DNA from: Bacillota bacterium
GTDB taxonomy: Bacteria; Bacillota; Clostridia; DSM-8532
Length of the DNA stretch: 64,000 bases
Direction: 5' to 3'
Assembly: GCA_022702935.2 (NCBI GenBank)
Contig: JAKIML020000098.1
Location: 1 to 64,000 of the forward strand
The notes beneath the pieces are model-generated. The model searched no databases. It worked only from the letters and a program-made list of their open reading frames with translations, and had not been told where the DNA came from. Both the position numbers and the translations under genes were made by a program. Of this stretch, positions 26,638 through 34,425 are shown piece after piece. Positions within the stretch are counted from its first letter, which is position 1. Every line of letters begins with the position of its first letter.

Positions 26638-27538
26638 TCAACGCCTCTAACAATACATCAAGATTTTTTTCCATGGTCTTTTCATAGCTGTCGGGGGATG
26701 CGTCCTTGGGCCCTGTTGCCACGGGATCCAGGGTATAGATCCTGGCTCCTGTTTGCTGCGCAATGGCCTCGGCGGATTTGGGCGAATACTGGGGTTCAAC
26801 AAAGAGTACCTTGGCCCCCGTTCTATTGATGGCCTCAATGGTCTCAATCATTTCCCCGGCAGTGGGCTCAGAGCCCGGTTCGCGTTCTATGACGGCAATG
26901 ATGTTGAGATTAAATTCCTGGGCAAAATAGGGAAAGGCCTCATGAAAGGTGACGATGTCCCTTGTTTTGACATCCTTAAGCGCCTCATGCATTTTATCCT
27001 TCAAAGCCTCAAGCCTGGCCACATACTCCTCGCAATTTTTGCGATAGCGTTCCGCATTGGCCGGATCGGCCGCCATAAGGCCGTCAGCAATGTTTTTTAC
27101 CTCCTGGATGGCTCCCGATATACCCACCCAAACATGGGGATTCTCCTCGCCGTTCTCGTCGATTAAAAGCGGAATCCCCTTGCTGCCCTCAATGATGGTA
27201 AGCTTGGGGAGCTGTTGGGTTACCTCTTCCAAAAAGGATTCCATGCCTGCGCCATTGATGACAAAGATGTCGGCCTTGCTCAGGGTTTTCATATCGGATG
27301 CCACCAACTGATAGTCATGAAGACACCCGGTCTGGGGCTCGGTCATATTCACCACCTTAACCCCCGGTACATCCTTGGTGATATTCACCGTAAAGACATA
27401 GAGGGGATAAAAAGAAGTGACTATCTGTATTTCATTATCAGCTTCCGATTTCCTGTTCCCTGTACCGCAGGCTGTAAAAACCATGCCTAAGATCAGAAAA
27501 ACAACGAATAGCCTGAGGGTTGTTCTATACTTTTTCAA
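26627..27538 (-). CDS. znuA: zinc ABC transporter substrate-binding lipoprotein
   Basis: 303 residues with a signal peptide and lipobox (GMVFTACGTGN, Cys near residue 24). It belongs to cluster A-I metal-binding proteins (ZnuA/MntA). Metal ligands are likely His in GCLHDYQLV, His in NPHVWVG, His in FHEAFPYFA and an acidic residue in TLDPVA. It lacks the His-rich loop seen in many ZnuA proteins. First gene of the znuA-znuC-znuB-zur operon. Confidence 0.88.
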   Translation of the reverse strand: MKKYRTTLRLFVVFLILGMVFTACGTGNRKSEADNEIQIVTSFYPLYVFTVNITKDVPGVKVVNMTEPQTGCLHDYQLVASDMKTLSKADIFVINGAGMESFLEEVTQQLPKLTIIEGSKGIPLLIDENGEENPHVWVGISGAIQEVKNIADGLMAADPANAERYRKNCEEYVARLEALKDKMHEALKDVKTRDIVTFHEAFPYFAQEFNLNIIAVIEREPGSEPTAGEMIETIEAINRTGAKVLFVEPQYSPKSAEAIAQQTGARIYTLDPVATGPKDASPDSYEKTMEKNLDVLLEALNGK

Positions 27539-27555
27539 AATTCATGCCTCCAAAA

Positions 27556-27570
27556 TAAGAATCATTCGCA
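27556..27570 (-). promoter_or_regulatory. candidate Zur box upstream of znuA
   Basis: A 7-1-7-like partly palindromic sequence TAAGAATCATTCGCA with the perfect core GAATGATTC lies 18 bases before the start codon. Three imperfect hexamers (GCAAAT, GCAAAT, GCGAAT on the minus strand) lie next to it. Matches to Fur-type boxes are partial. Confidence 0.35.
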
Positions 27571-27634
27571 TTTGCATTTGCACCTATTTATTATGCATCA
27601 AAACGCACTGAAATAAAAGAGAAATCTTTCATGC

Positions 27635-27661
27635 AAAAAAAAAGGGCAAGTCTGGTTGCCC
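27635..27661 (-). terminator. terminator between the poly-Cys micro-ORF and znuA
   Basis: 6-bp stem GGGCAA/TTGCCC (27644-27649 and 27656-27661) followed on the minus strand by nine T. It separates transcription of the micro-ORF from the znu operon. Confidence 0.8.
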
Positions 27662-27756
27662 CATAAATCATAATAAAGAGGACCGTATTTGAGATATGGC
27701 ATGGACAAAAACAACAGCGGTTTTACAAGAATGCACATTATGGGCCCGGCTTAAGT

Positions 27757-27858
27757 CTACTGCCACCGACTCCTTCTAAAGCAGCAGCAACAGCAACAAC
27801 AGCAACAGCAGCAACAACATCTTCTGCAACAACATCTACGTCTACCGAAAAAGAACAT
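27757..27858 (-). CDS. 33-residue poly-cysteine micro-ORF (unknown)
   Basis: Read from the ATG at 27858 the product has a short aromatic start (MFFFG), three Arg, three Cys, two Arg, then 13 consecutive Cys and a basic tail FRRSRWQ: 16 Cys in 33 residues. GAGGAG lies 7 bases before the ATG, and a terminator follows at 27661. TGT and TGC are mixed irregularly, which a simple DNA repeat would not need, although the other two minus-strand frames and a plus-strand Gln frame across the same repeat are also open for a distance. The position, between a zinc-ribbon gene and the zinc-import operon, suggests metal binding; a spore or coat role is the other candidate. I do not recognise a family. An alternative frame from ATG at 27915 region cannot be excluded. 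Confidence 0.5.
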   Translation of the reverse strand: MFFFGRRRCCCRRCCCCCCCCCCCCCFRRSRWQ

Positions 27859-27888
27859 CTCCATACTCCTCGTACAAGCTCCTGATAC

Positions 27889-27915
27889 AGTGTATGCATG
27901 TCCTTGGCATTTTGA
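27889..27915 (-). promoter_or_regulatory. possible sporulation (SigE-type) promoter of the micro-ORF
   Basis: On the minus strand CATACACT (27889-27896) matches the SigE -10 consensus CATACAMT. A weak -35 TCAAAAT (27909-27915) lies 12 bases upstream, slightly closer than the usual 13-15. Transcription would begin near 27882, giving a leader of about 24 bases that includes the GAGGAG site. Confidence 0.35.
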
Positions 27916-27946
27916 CACCATTCAACAAATTTTTCACTCTTCCAGC

Positions 27947-27976
27947 AAAAAAGCTCCCGGAATACTCTCCGGGAGC
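27947..27976 (-). terminator. second terminator after the zinc-ribbon gene
   Basis: 8-bp stem GCTCCCGG/CCGGGAGC (27953-27960 and 27969-27976) followed on the minus strand by TTTTTT. Confidence 0.85.
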
Positions 27977-27996
27977 CTAAGGTTTTTTATGCAAGC

Positions 27997-28020
27997 AAAA
28001 AGGAGAGCTATGCTCTCCTT
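27997..28020 (-). terminator. first terminator after the zinc-ribbon gene
   Basis: 9-bp stem (28000-28008 with 28012-28020), loop TAT, with a T run on the minus strand. It begins 4 bases past the stop codon; together with the next hairpin it makes a tandem terminator. Confidence 0.85.
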
Positions 28021-28024
28021 GTGA

Positions 28025-28216
28025 TTACCAACGGTTTCCGCCGCCAAAGCCTCTGTTTGCACTTCTGTTGTTTCTTTCCGCTTTTCTAGCGCGTCTGCAT
28101 TCAGGACATCTCTGGGGCTCGTTTTCAAATCCCTTTTCCTGGTAGAAAGCCTGTTCGCCTTCTGTAAAAATGAATTCTGCGTTGCAATCTTTGCATACCA
28201 ATGTTTTATCGGCCAT
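28025..28216 (-). CDS. small zinc-ribbon protein
   Basis: 63 residues: two C-x2-C knuckles (VCKDCNAEF and RCPECRRARK) forming a probable zinc ribbon, followed by a basic, Asn/Gly-rich tail (NRSANRGFGGGNRW) that may touch RNA or DNA. Similar short proteins are common in Clostridia without known function. AAGGAGG precedes the ATG, a promoter lies at 28334-28362, and two terminators follow, so it is a separate unit. Confidence 0.85.
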   Translation of the reverse strand: MADKTLVCKDCNAEFIFTEGEQAFYQEKGFENEPQRCPECRRARKAERNNRSANRGFGGGNRW

Positions 28217-28333
28217 GAGTCATATACCTCCTTAATAATTTTGGATCAGGTCTTCTTTACTTCTCCACTCCAAACTATTAAAGAGGGCTGAGTTCAAAAA
28301 GATTGATTCCACGCGTAAATGACTTACTTGCTT

Positions 28334-28362
28334 AGTATAACACCGATTCCTCAAGAACACAA
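28334..28362 (-). promoter_or_regulatory. candidate promoter of the zinc-ribbon gene
   Basis: On the minus strand TTGTGT (28357-28362), 17-base spacer, TATACT (28334-28339). The leader is about 110 bases long. Confidence 0.5.
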
Positions 28363-28394
28363 GGAAAAAGTAAAAATAATTTTCAGCCCCGCCA

Positions 28395-29420
28395 TTATCG
28401 GTCAATCTGACTAATAATTTTAAGGAAGGCAGTGCCTATGGGCAGGCGCTGGATGTCATCCATGGCAAAGAACTTTACGGGCTCTATATTGAGTATAGCC
28501 CTCAGGCGTTCTTCATTCTTGCCGGTATACTCAACCACCACCGGCAAAAGCCGCCACCTTTTGTGGGTAAAAACATGGCGCACAGGGTTCAGTGGCTGTC
28601 CCAAGGCACATAGTCTCTCATAGAGGGACTCATCAAGAAGGGGAAATCCCCAAAGGTTTGCCAACAGGCCGTTCTCCGGACGTTTTTCCAGATAATAAGC
28701 CTCCCCCCGTTTCAGGACAAGAGCTGTATAGACTTCCTCAACGGGCTTCTCCTTCCTGGCTTTCACCGGATAGGCCTCAGTATTGCCCTGGGCATAGGCC
28801 TTGCAGGTACTTTGGACGGGGCACTCGGAACACTTGGGGCTTCTGGGAGTACAAATAAGGGCGCCCAGTTCCATTAAGGCCTGATTGTAGACCGAGGGCT
28901 CCCCCTCCATATGCTCCAAAACTAATCTTTCAAACAGCCTTTTGGATTTTGTTGAGCCAATATCCTCATCTATGGCGAACTGGCGTGCCATGATACGCAT
29001 CACATTGCCATCCACAGCGGCAACGGGCTGGTTGAAGGCAATACTTAAGATGGCCCCTGCTGTATAGTCCCCGATTCCTGGGATTTGGGCAATCTCCTTA
29101 AGGCTGGTGGGGAAACGTCCATGAAGTTCACGGACAATCTTCTTAACCCCCTTGTGAAGATTTTCGGCACGCCGATAATAGCCCAGCCCCTTCCAAAGGG
29201 CAAGCACCTCTTCCAATTCAGCCCGGGCCAGAGCCTCTATGGTGGGAAAACGCTCGCAAAAGCGAAGATAATAGGGAATGACCGTATCCACCTGGGTCTG
29301 CTGCAGCATAACCTCAGAAACCCAGATTTTATAGGGATCCTTGGTTTTTCGCCAGGGCATTTCTCTCTGATGTTGTAAAAACCAATGGTTTAAGTCCGAA
29401 CCAAAACTCAAGGCAAACAT
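28395..29420 (-). CDS. mutY: A/G-specific adenine glycosylase
   Basis: Removes adenine mispaired with 8-oxoguanine. 341 residues. The helix-hairpin-helix and catalytic Asp lie in QIPGIGDYTAGAIL and AAVDGNVMRIMAR; the iron-sulfur motif C-x6-C-x2-C-x5-C is exact (CTPRSPKCSECPVQSTC). The C-terminal MutT-like domain that recognises 8-oxoG is present (ENGLLANLWGFPLLDE). Confidence 0.95.
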   Translation of the reverse strand: MFALSFGSDLNHWFLQHQREMPWRKTKDPYKIWVSEVMLQQTQVDTVIPYYLRFCERFPTIEALARAELEEVLALWKGLGYYRRAENLHKGVKKIVRELHGRFPTSLKEIAQIPGIGDYTAGAILSIAFNQPVAAVDGNVMRIMARQFAIDEDIGSTKSKRLFERLVLEHMEGEPSVYNQALMELGALICTPRSPKCSECPVQSTCKAYAQGNTEAYPVKARKEKPVEEVYTALVLKRGEAYYLEKRPENGLLANLWGFPLLDESLYERLCALGQPLNPVRHVFTHKRWRLLPVVVEYTGKNEERLRAILNIEPVKFFAMDDIQRLPIGTAFLKIISQIDR

Positions 29421-29553
29421 CCATCCTTTATCGAGGAGAAGTAATGCTTCCTAGTATAGCATGGATGTACCAAGGCTTCCAGAATGAAAGTTCACCACAA
29501 ATGAGAAATACTGTTTGAAAGGATTAAGAAAAGAGGTCCCTGATTTGACCCCC

Positions 29554-30033
29554 TTACTTGCCACCATCATATACCATATACTGTAAAGAAACCTCTTCCT
29601 GTTTAAATCCACATCTTTCGAAAAGTAATTTTCCCTTCGATGTAGCATGCAGCGTGATCCTGTAATATCCTAATCTTCTTGCTTCGTTTACAGCCATTTC
29701 TATAAGATTCTTACCAATGCCGGAGCGCCTGTATCCAGGGACAACATACACGTTTTGAATATAGGCATTACCGCCCTGGGGCAGCTTTCTGCCGGGTAAG
29801 ACATGATAAAGGCTGACCGAAGCTGTTCCCGCAAACGTATTGTCGCAGAATGCAAGAACAGCGAAGAAGGCCCCGGACTTAAGCCCCTTTTCCATGACCT
29901 TTCTGCAGTTTTCAGCGAAAACCTCTTTATCCTGCTCGGAAAACGGGCCTGAATCTTCCTCAATTAAAGCGATACGTGTCTGCAATAGCAATTCCATATC
30001 CGATAGAGTGGCAAATCGATATTCAATCTTCAT
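29554..30033 (-). CDS. GNAT-family N-acetyltransferase
   Basis: 159 residues. The acetyl-CoA pyrophosphate loop is VVPGYRRSGIGKNLIEMAV near residue 105, followed by GYYRITLHATSKGKLLFERCGF. The acceptor is unknown. It is a single gene between mutY and the spo0A terminator. Confidence 0.88.
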   Translation of the reverse strand: MKIEYRFATLSDMELLLQTRIALIEEDSGPFSEQDKEVFAENCRKVMEKGLKSGAFFAVLAFCDNTFAGTASVSLYHVLPGRKLPQGGNAYIQNVYVVPGYRRSGIGKNLIEMAVNEARRLGYYRITLHATSKGKLLFERCGFKQEEVSLQYMVYDGGK

Positions 30034-30210
30034 GGTTGATTCTCCTCAGAATAAGAGTAGCCGCGTATAGTCTACCACCAGTGCTGTCGTGCAAGCTTGT
30101 TATACTATATCACTGTATATTCAGAATAGATTGTACATGATATCCTTCACTGAGTATGATTGTACAAGATCATTGTAAATGTTTAAATGAGGTATTTCAA
30201 TTATCGCAGC

Positions 30211-30265
30211 AAAAAACCTTCTTATGCACTGGTTAGTGCCTAGCCAGCAATTAAGAAGGTTTTTT
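30211..30265 (-). terminator. terminator of spo0A with nested stem
   Basis: Outer stem of 14 bp (30211-30224 with 30252-30265) with A and T tracts on both sides, plus an inner stem CTGGTTA/TAGCCAG (30229-30247, one G-U pair). It would work in both directions. The remaining gap 30034-30210 shows no gene. Confidence 0.85.
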
Positions 30266-30329
30266 GTATATGAGATGAGTCATATGAAAGTCAGGTGCTT
30301 AATGCTTCTGTAAATTCTTTAGCAATCCA

Positions 30330-31136
30330 TCAATTGGCTGCCTTGTCGCTTAAGCGCAGGGTGTCGGCCACCATGGCAATGAACTCGGAGTTGGTGGGCT
30401 TGCCCTTACGGGTGTTGATGGTATAGCCAAAGAGATCGTTGATGGTATCCACACGGCCTCTGTTCCAGGCCACTTCTATGGCATGACGGATAGCTCTTTC
30501 TACACGGCTGGGGGTTGTTTTATAGTTTTTGGCCAGCTCAGGATAGAGCCTCTTGGTAACAGCACTGATAATTTCTTTGTCTTTGACGGCCATCAGAATG
30601 GCATCGCGCATATACTGATACCCTTTAATATGGGCGGGAACACCTACGTCCCTCATGATCTGTGTCACCTTGGCCTGAACATTGTCAGCGCTGGGCACTG
30701 TTTTGACACTGGAGCCAACGGGAGGAAGGGGTTCCATCCTCAATACGGTTGGGCTGTGACTTCTGACCAACTCGCGAATTCTCTCAACCAGCACACTCAA
30801 ATCAAAGGGCTTGACGATATAGTAGATGGCGCCCAGTGATAAAGCCTGTTGTGTTATCGTGTCCTGGCCTACAGCAGAGAGTACAATGAATAACGGTTTT
30901 TCTGTGGAACTGACATTTCGATAGCGGGTGAGAACGCCCAGTCCATCCAGACGCGGCATAATGATATCCAGTACGACAATATCCGGATGTGTTTTTTCGA
31001 TCATTTCAATGGCGTCTTCCCCATTTTCTACTCTTGCTGTAACCTCAATATCGTTTTGGCTTTCCAGGAATTCGCAAATGATCATTCCAAAGGCAACATT
31101 ATCGTCGGCAACAAGAACACGAATTTTATCTTTCAC
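30330..31136 (-). CDS. spo0A: sporulation master regulator Spo0A
   Basis: 268 residues starting at a GTG preceded by GGGAGG. The receiver domain has the acidic pocket ADDN and phosphoacceptor Asp in [14 protein letters not shown], and Lys in YIVKPFD. The C-terminal DNA-binding domain has [15 protein letters not shown], then [20 protein letters not shown], almost invariant in Spo0A. It activates entry into sporulation. In many Clostridia spoIVB lies directly upstream; here the upstream gene is a LiaF-like membrane protein, so the usual neighbour is missing. Confidence 0.98.
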   Translation of the reverse strand: MKDKIRVLVADDNVAFGMIICEFLESQNDIEVTARVENGEDAIEMIEKTHPDIVVLDIIMPRLDGLGVLTRYRNVSSTEKPLFIVLSAVGQDTITQQALSLGAIYYIVKPFDLSVLVERIRELVRSHSPTVLRMEPLPPVGSSVKTVPSADNVQAKVTQIMRDVGVPAHIKGYQYMRDAILMAVKDKEIISAVTKRLYPELAKNYKTTPSRVERAIRHAIEVAWNRGRVDTINDLFGYTINTRKGKPTNSEFIAMVADTLRLSDKAAN

Positions 31137-31167
31137 ACTTAAAAACCTCCCTTTGTCATCTGTGTTA

Positions 31168-31196
31168 ATTATATTGTTCAATTCCACATTTTACAA
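31168..31196 (-). promoter_or_regulatory. candidate promoter of spo0A
   Basis: On the minus strand TTGTAA (31191-31196), 17-base spacer, TATAAT (31168-31173). No clear sigma-H promoter or 0A box was found, though I could not scan exhaustively. Confidence 0.5.
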
Positions 31197-31294
31197 GAGA
31201 AGTTTTACTATTACCTGGTGTATAGTTATAAAACAGGCATAAAAAGGGATTTTTCAGCGTTGAATTTTACGGAGTTAGGGAAATATGGCGTTTT

Positions 31295-32155
31295 TTAGCG
31301 ATTAACTGTAATGGTTCCCACTCCACAAGCCAATTCCACATACAGCTTATTGGGTGCCGAATCAAAATTGTCGGAATGGTAGACAGTCCCGTCGTTGAGT
31401 ACATAGGACTCTCTGTTAATTCTGGTTACGGCAGAGGTTGAAGAGACCTCTAATCCCACATCATCGGGAAGAGTAATATTTAAATCAACGTTGCCGCCGT
31501 TAATAGTAAATCTGGCATCTTTCTGCTTGCTGCCGGCCACAATATCCAGATCGCAGCTTCCCGTATTGATGCTGCACTGGTTGAGCACCACATCGCTGAA
31601 GTCAATGGTACCCTTGAGAAGCCCCGTATTCACCTCTAAGGTCCAGGGTATATCTCTGTTCAGCCGCGCATCAAAGCTCTGATTTTTATTGGTACCCAGA
31701 AACCGCTTCTGGTCATAGGTTATTTTCGCGCGGCTTCTTTCGTCAAAATCATATTGAATTCCTTCAATATTGGTGCTTACAACAGCCAAATCGGTTCCGG
31801 CCTTTATATCCAGTTTGACAGAGTTCACATTAAGCTGGAAGGAGCCTGTCTGGATGTGGTTCTTCATTTCAAAGGTTTTCTGGGTTTCGGTGCCTGCCAC
31901 AACCTGGTTTCCCAAATAAATGGCATAGCCGCTGATAAGAGCAAACACCAGAAACCAAAGAATCACCCGGGGCAAATGGGATTCACGTTTAAGGAATAAG
32001 GTCAAGCCGCCTGCGATAATAAATACAGGCCACAGGGTCTGCAAAGCCCCCAGCAAATCCATACTGAACCAATCAAAGGTCTGTACAATCAGGAATAATC
32101 CGATAAAGATGAGGAAAATCCCCCATAAAGCGCGTGAACTTCTCATATCAGGCAC
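31295..32155 (-). CDS. LiaF/LiaI-like membrane protein with toast-rack domain
   Basis: 286 residues. The first 90 contain about four hydrophobic helices (ALWGIFLIFIGLFLIVQTF and others); the rest is a beta-rich region with repeating short strands (SINTGSCDLDIVAGS, FTINGGNVDLNITLPD) typical of the beta-helical toast-rack/LiaF fold. LiaF-type proteins act in envelope-stress sensing. It overlaps the PspC gene by 8 bases and is translated with it. Confidence 0.75.
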   Translation of the reverse strand: MPDMRSSRALWGIFLIFIGLFLIVQTFDWFSMDLLGALQTLWPVFIIAGGLTLFLKRESHLPRVILWFLVFALISGYAIYLGNQVVAGTETQKTFEMKNHIQTGSFQLNVNSVKLDIKAGTDLAVVSTNIEGIQYDFDERSRAKITYDQKRFLGTNKNQSFDARLNRDIPWTLEVNTGLLKGTIDFSDVVLNQCSINTGSCDLDIVAGSKQKDARFTINGGNVDLNITLPDDVGLEVSSTSAVTRINRESYVLNDGTVYHSDNFDSAPNKLYVELACGVGTITVNR

Positions 32156-32597
32156 CTCTTCTTTCGCCGAAGATCATGTAGACACCGCCTAAGATGAGCA
32201 GTCCTGCAATGACATATTTAATGTCAATCCATGCAAAGAACATCCGCGCCAAAAGGAAGATGCCCAGGAGTATAAAGACTATGCCCACAATATAGCGTCC
32301 GTTTCCCGAAGGGGGCGCACCGTAGGAATAATCATCCCTCGGATAAGCAGACTGTTCAAAATCCTGGGGGTCCGAATAATGATATCCATGATAATCGGGG
32401 CCGGCCTGAGTGTCCTGGGGAACCAGGATGAGGCAGATAAAATAAATGACTAAGCCGGGAACAAAACCCGTGGCAAGGACACATATGAGTGTCACCAGCC
32501 TTACCATGATCACGTTACACCCAATATACTCAGCAAGCCCTGAGCAGAGCCCTCCCAACACCTTGTCGTTGGACTTGCGGTAGAATCTTCTTTCCAT
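32148..32597 (-). CDS. PspC-domain membrane protein
   Basis: About 149 residues. The PspC domain occupies 1-60 (RKSNDKVLGGLCSGLAEY, then a membrane segment), followed by a charged Tyr/Pro-rich linker and a second membrane region near 105-145. PspC proteins sense envelope damage; the downstream LiaF-like gene supports such a role. Start at 32597 follows CAGGAGG. Confidence 0.85.
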   Translation of the reverse strand: MERRFYRKSNDKVLGGLCSGLAEYIGCNVIMVRLVTLICVLATGFVPGLVIYFICLILVPQDTQAGPDYHGYHYSDPQDFEQSAYPRDDYSYGAPPSGNGRYIVGIVFILLGIFLLARMFFAWIDIKYVIAGLLILGGVYMIFGERRGA

Positions 32598-32701
32598 ATC
32601 CAACACCTCCTGTCAATGTATGACTAAACCTATTTGATGTTTCTCTTTTCATTCCATTGTACGAGGCGGGATCTTGAATGTCTGATTCCTCTTTGCAAGT
32701 T

Positions 32702-34357
32702 TTAATAACCTGCATCAACAATTTTTGCCGATATTTCGGCAAAGACAGGCGCGGCACTGCTGGCACCGCTTTTACCATCCTCAATAAAGACACAGAGGGC
32801 ATAACGCGGGTCATGGGTGGGAAAATACCCTGAAAACCATGCATGAAGGATGGCCCGATTGTCCTTGATCCACCCGGTTTCGGCACTTCCCGTTTTGCCT
32901 GCGCTTCCGCCATAGCCCTTGATATTGGCCAGCTCCCCCGTCCCTGACTGGACGGTCATGAGCATCATGCCTTGAAGACTTGCCGCAGTCTCCTTGGAAA
33001 TGACTCTTTCCCATGAGGGCCTTGAAATATTGCGGACACGCTCACCCTTCTGATTGAGCACACAATCCACCAGGGTTAAGCGATTGAGGATACCTCCGTT
33101 GGCAATGACGGCGCTTACATTGGCCGCCTGAACGGGCGAAACCAGAAGCCCTCCCTGTCCAATGGACAAGTTGCCGATTTCGGCCGCAGAAGCATATCCC
33201 AGCGTGCTTGGCACCGATCCGGAGGGCTCGTCAATCCCTTCCAGATATAAGCCCGTCTTGCTTCCCAGCCCGAACTTGGCGGCCATATCGAGAATTTTAT
33301 CCCGTCCCAATTCCAGGCCCAGACGGATAAAGTAGGTGTTGCAGGATTGGGCAAAGGCCTGGGCCATATTCACCGTTCCATGCCCTCCCGAGTTATAGCT
33401 CCAGCATTTCATTTTGGTATCGCCAAAATCCACATATCCCGGGCAGTCAAAGGTCAAATCGGCCGATATACCATTTTCAAGTGCTGCAGCGGCTGTGATG
33501 ATCTTGAAAATGGAGCCGGGAGTATAGGCGCCTAAAGCCCGGTTAAACAGGGGCTGATTTTCATCATTCAAATAGGGGTTGATATAGGCCGGATTATAAT
33601 CGGGGACCGAGCAAAGCGCAAGCACTTTCCCGGTGAGAATATCCACCACCACAGCCGCCCCTTTATCCACCATCCGGCCCATAACCTCCTCCACAATGGT
33701 CTGAATATGGTAATCCAGTGTCAGCCTGATGTCCAGCTTCTCCTTGCCCATGGTGTTCCAGATTCGGTATCCGAACTGATTCATTACTGTATCACCGGCA
33801 TCGGCGATAATCCCAGCATAAACACCCCCGCCCCTGTCCAGGGTCTTTTGGTAGGCCTTTTCCAGCCCGGCAAGGCCTTCCTGGCCCGTTTGGTCGGTGT
33901 ATCCCAGAATATGAGGAGCCAGCGTATCGGCCCCGTTTCTGATGCGTATGTCCATGACACTGATGCCCTCCAGAGAGGAATCGGCAATGGCCTCGGCCTG
34001 GTTTGGCGTTATCTTCACCACATGGGGCAGATTATTGGAGGAAAGGGTCTGGCTCAGCTCATCAACGGGTATTCCCAATATGTCGGAGATGGTGCGAAGG
34101 CTCCCCGGCTGGCTTAGGAGAGTGAGGGGCTCCAATATAGCCTTCCACTCCACCTCCCTGCCCGTCAGGCGGATACCGTTCCTGTCCAGGATATCGCCCC
34201 GCTCAGTATAGAGCAGCCGTGTGCGGGTCTGCTGGCTAGCAGCAGCCACCGAGTATTGCTTTCCCATGACCGAACTGATGGACAAAAGTCTTACAAGGAG
34301 TCCTGCAAAACAGATGAGGAAAATAAAGCGTATCAGTTTAAAGCGTTTTGGCGACAA
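32702..34357 (-). CDS. class B penicillin-binding protein (transpeptidase)
   Basis: 551 residues with an N-terminal membrane helix (FIFLICFAGLLVRLL). The transpeptidase motifs are in order: SxxK in GSIFKIITAAAALE, SCN in SCNTYFIRLG, and KTGSAETGW. It cross-links peptidoglycan. The domain layout (short non-catalytic domain of about 200 residues) resembles FtsI/PbpA-type or spore PBPs, but the exact paralogue cannot be fixed; SpoVD would normally be longer with a PASTA domain. Confidence 0.9.
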   Translation of the reverse strand: MSPKRFKLIRFIFLICFAGLLVRLLSISSVMGKQYSVAAASQQTRTRLLYTERGDILDRNGIRLTGREVEWKAILEPLTLLSQPGSLRTISDILGIPVDELSQTLSSNNLPHVVKITPNQAEAIADSSLEGISVMDIRIRNGADTLAPHILGYTDQTGQEGLAGLEKAYQKTLDRGGGVYAGIIADAGDTVMNQFGYRIWNTMGKEKLDIRLTLDYHIQTIVEEVMGRMVDKGAAVVVDILTGKVLALCSVPDYNPAYINPYLNDENQPLFNRALGAYTPGSIFKIITAAAALENGISADLTFDCPGYVDFGDTKMKCWSYNSGGHGTVNMAQAFAQSCNTYFIRLGLELGRDKILDMAAKFGLGSKTGLYLEGIDEPSGSVPSTLGYASAAEIGNLSIGQGGLLVSPVQAANVSAVIANGGILNRLTLVDCVLNQKGERVRNISRPSWERVISKETAASLQGMMLMTVQSGTGELANIKGYGGSAGKTGSAETGWIKDNRAILHAWFSGYFPTHDPRYALCVFIEDGKSGASSAAPVFAEISAKIVDAGY

Positions 34358-34425
34358 AAAAACACACCCCCTACGGTGTAAAAGTATTCCCAGGAGTGTG
34401 TTCTATCAATCCTATTTCAAATGCC

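Noticed and set aside
27766-27834. CAG/CAA repeat as a plain microsatellite
   Set aside because: Kept as an alternative, but the ribosome site, flanking Arg/Cys blocks and terminator favour a coding reading.
27779-28020. Plus-strand Gln-rich frame across the trinucleotide repeat
   Set aside because: Open but has no start with ribosome site and crosses two minus-strand terminators and the micro-ORF.
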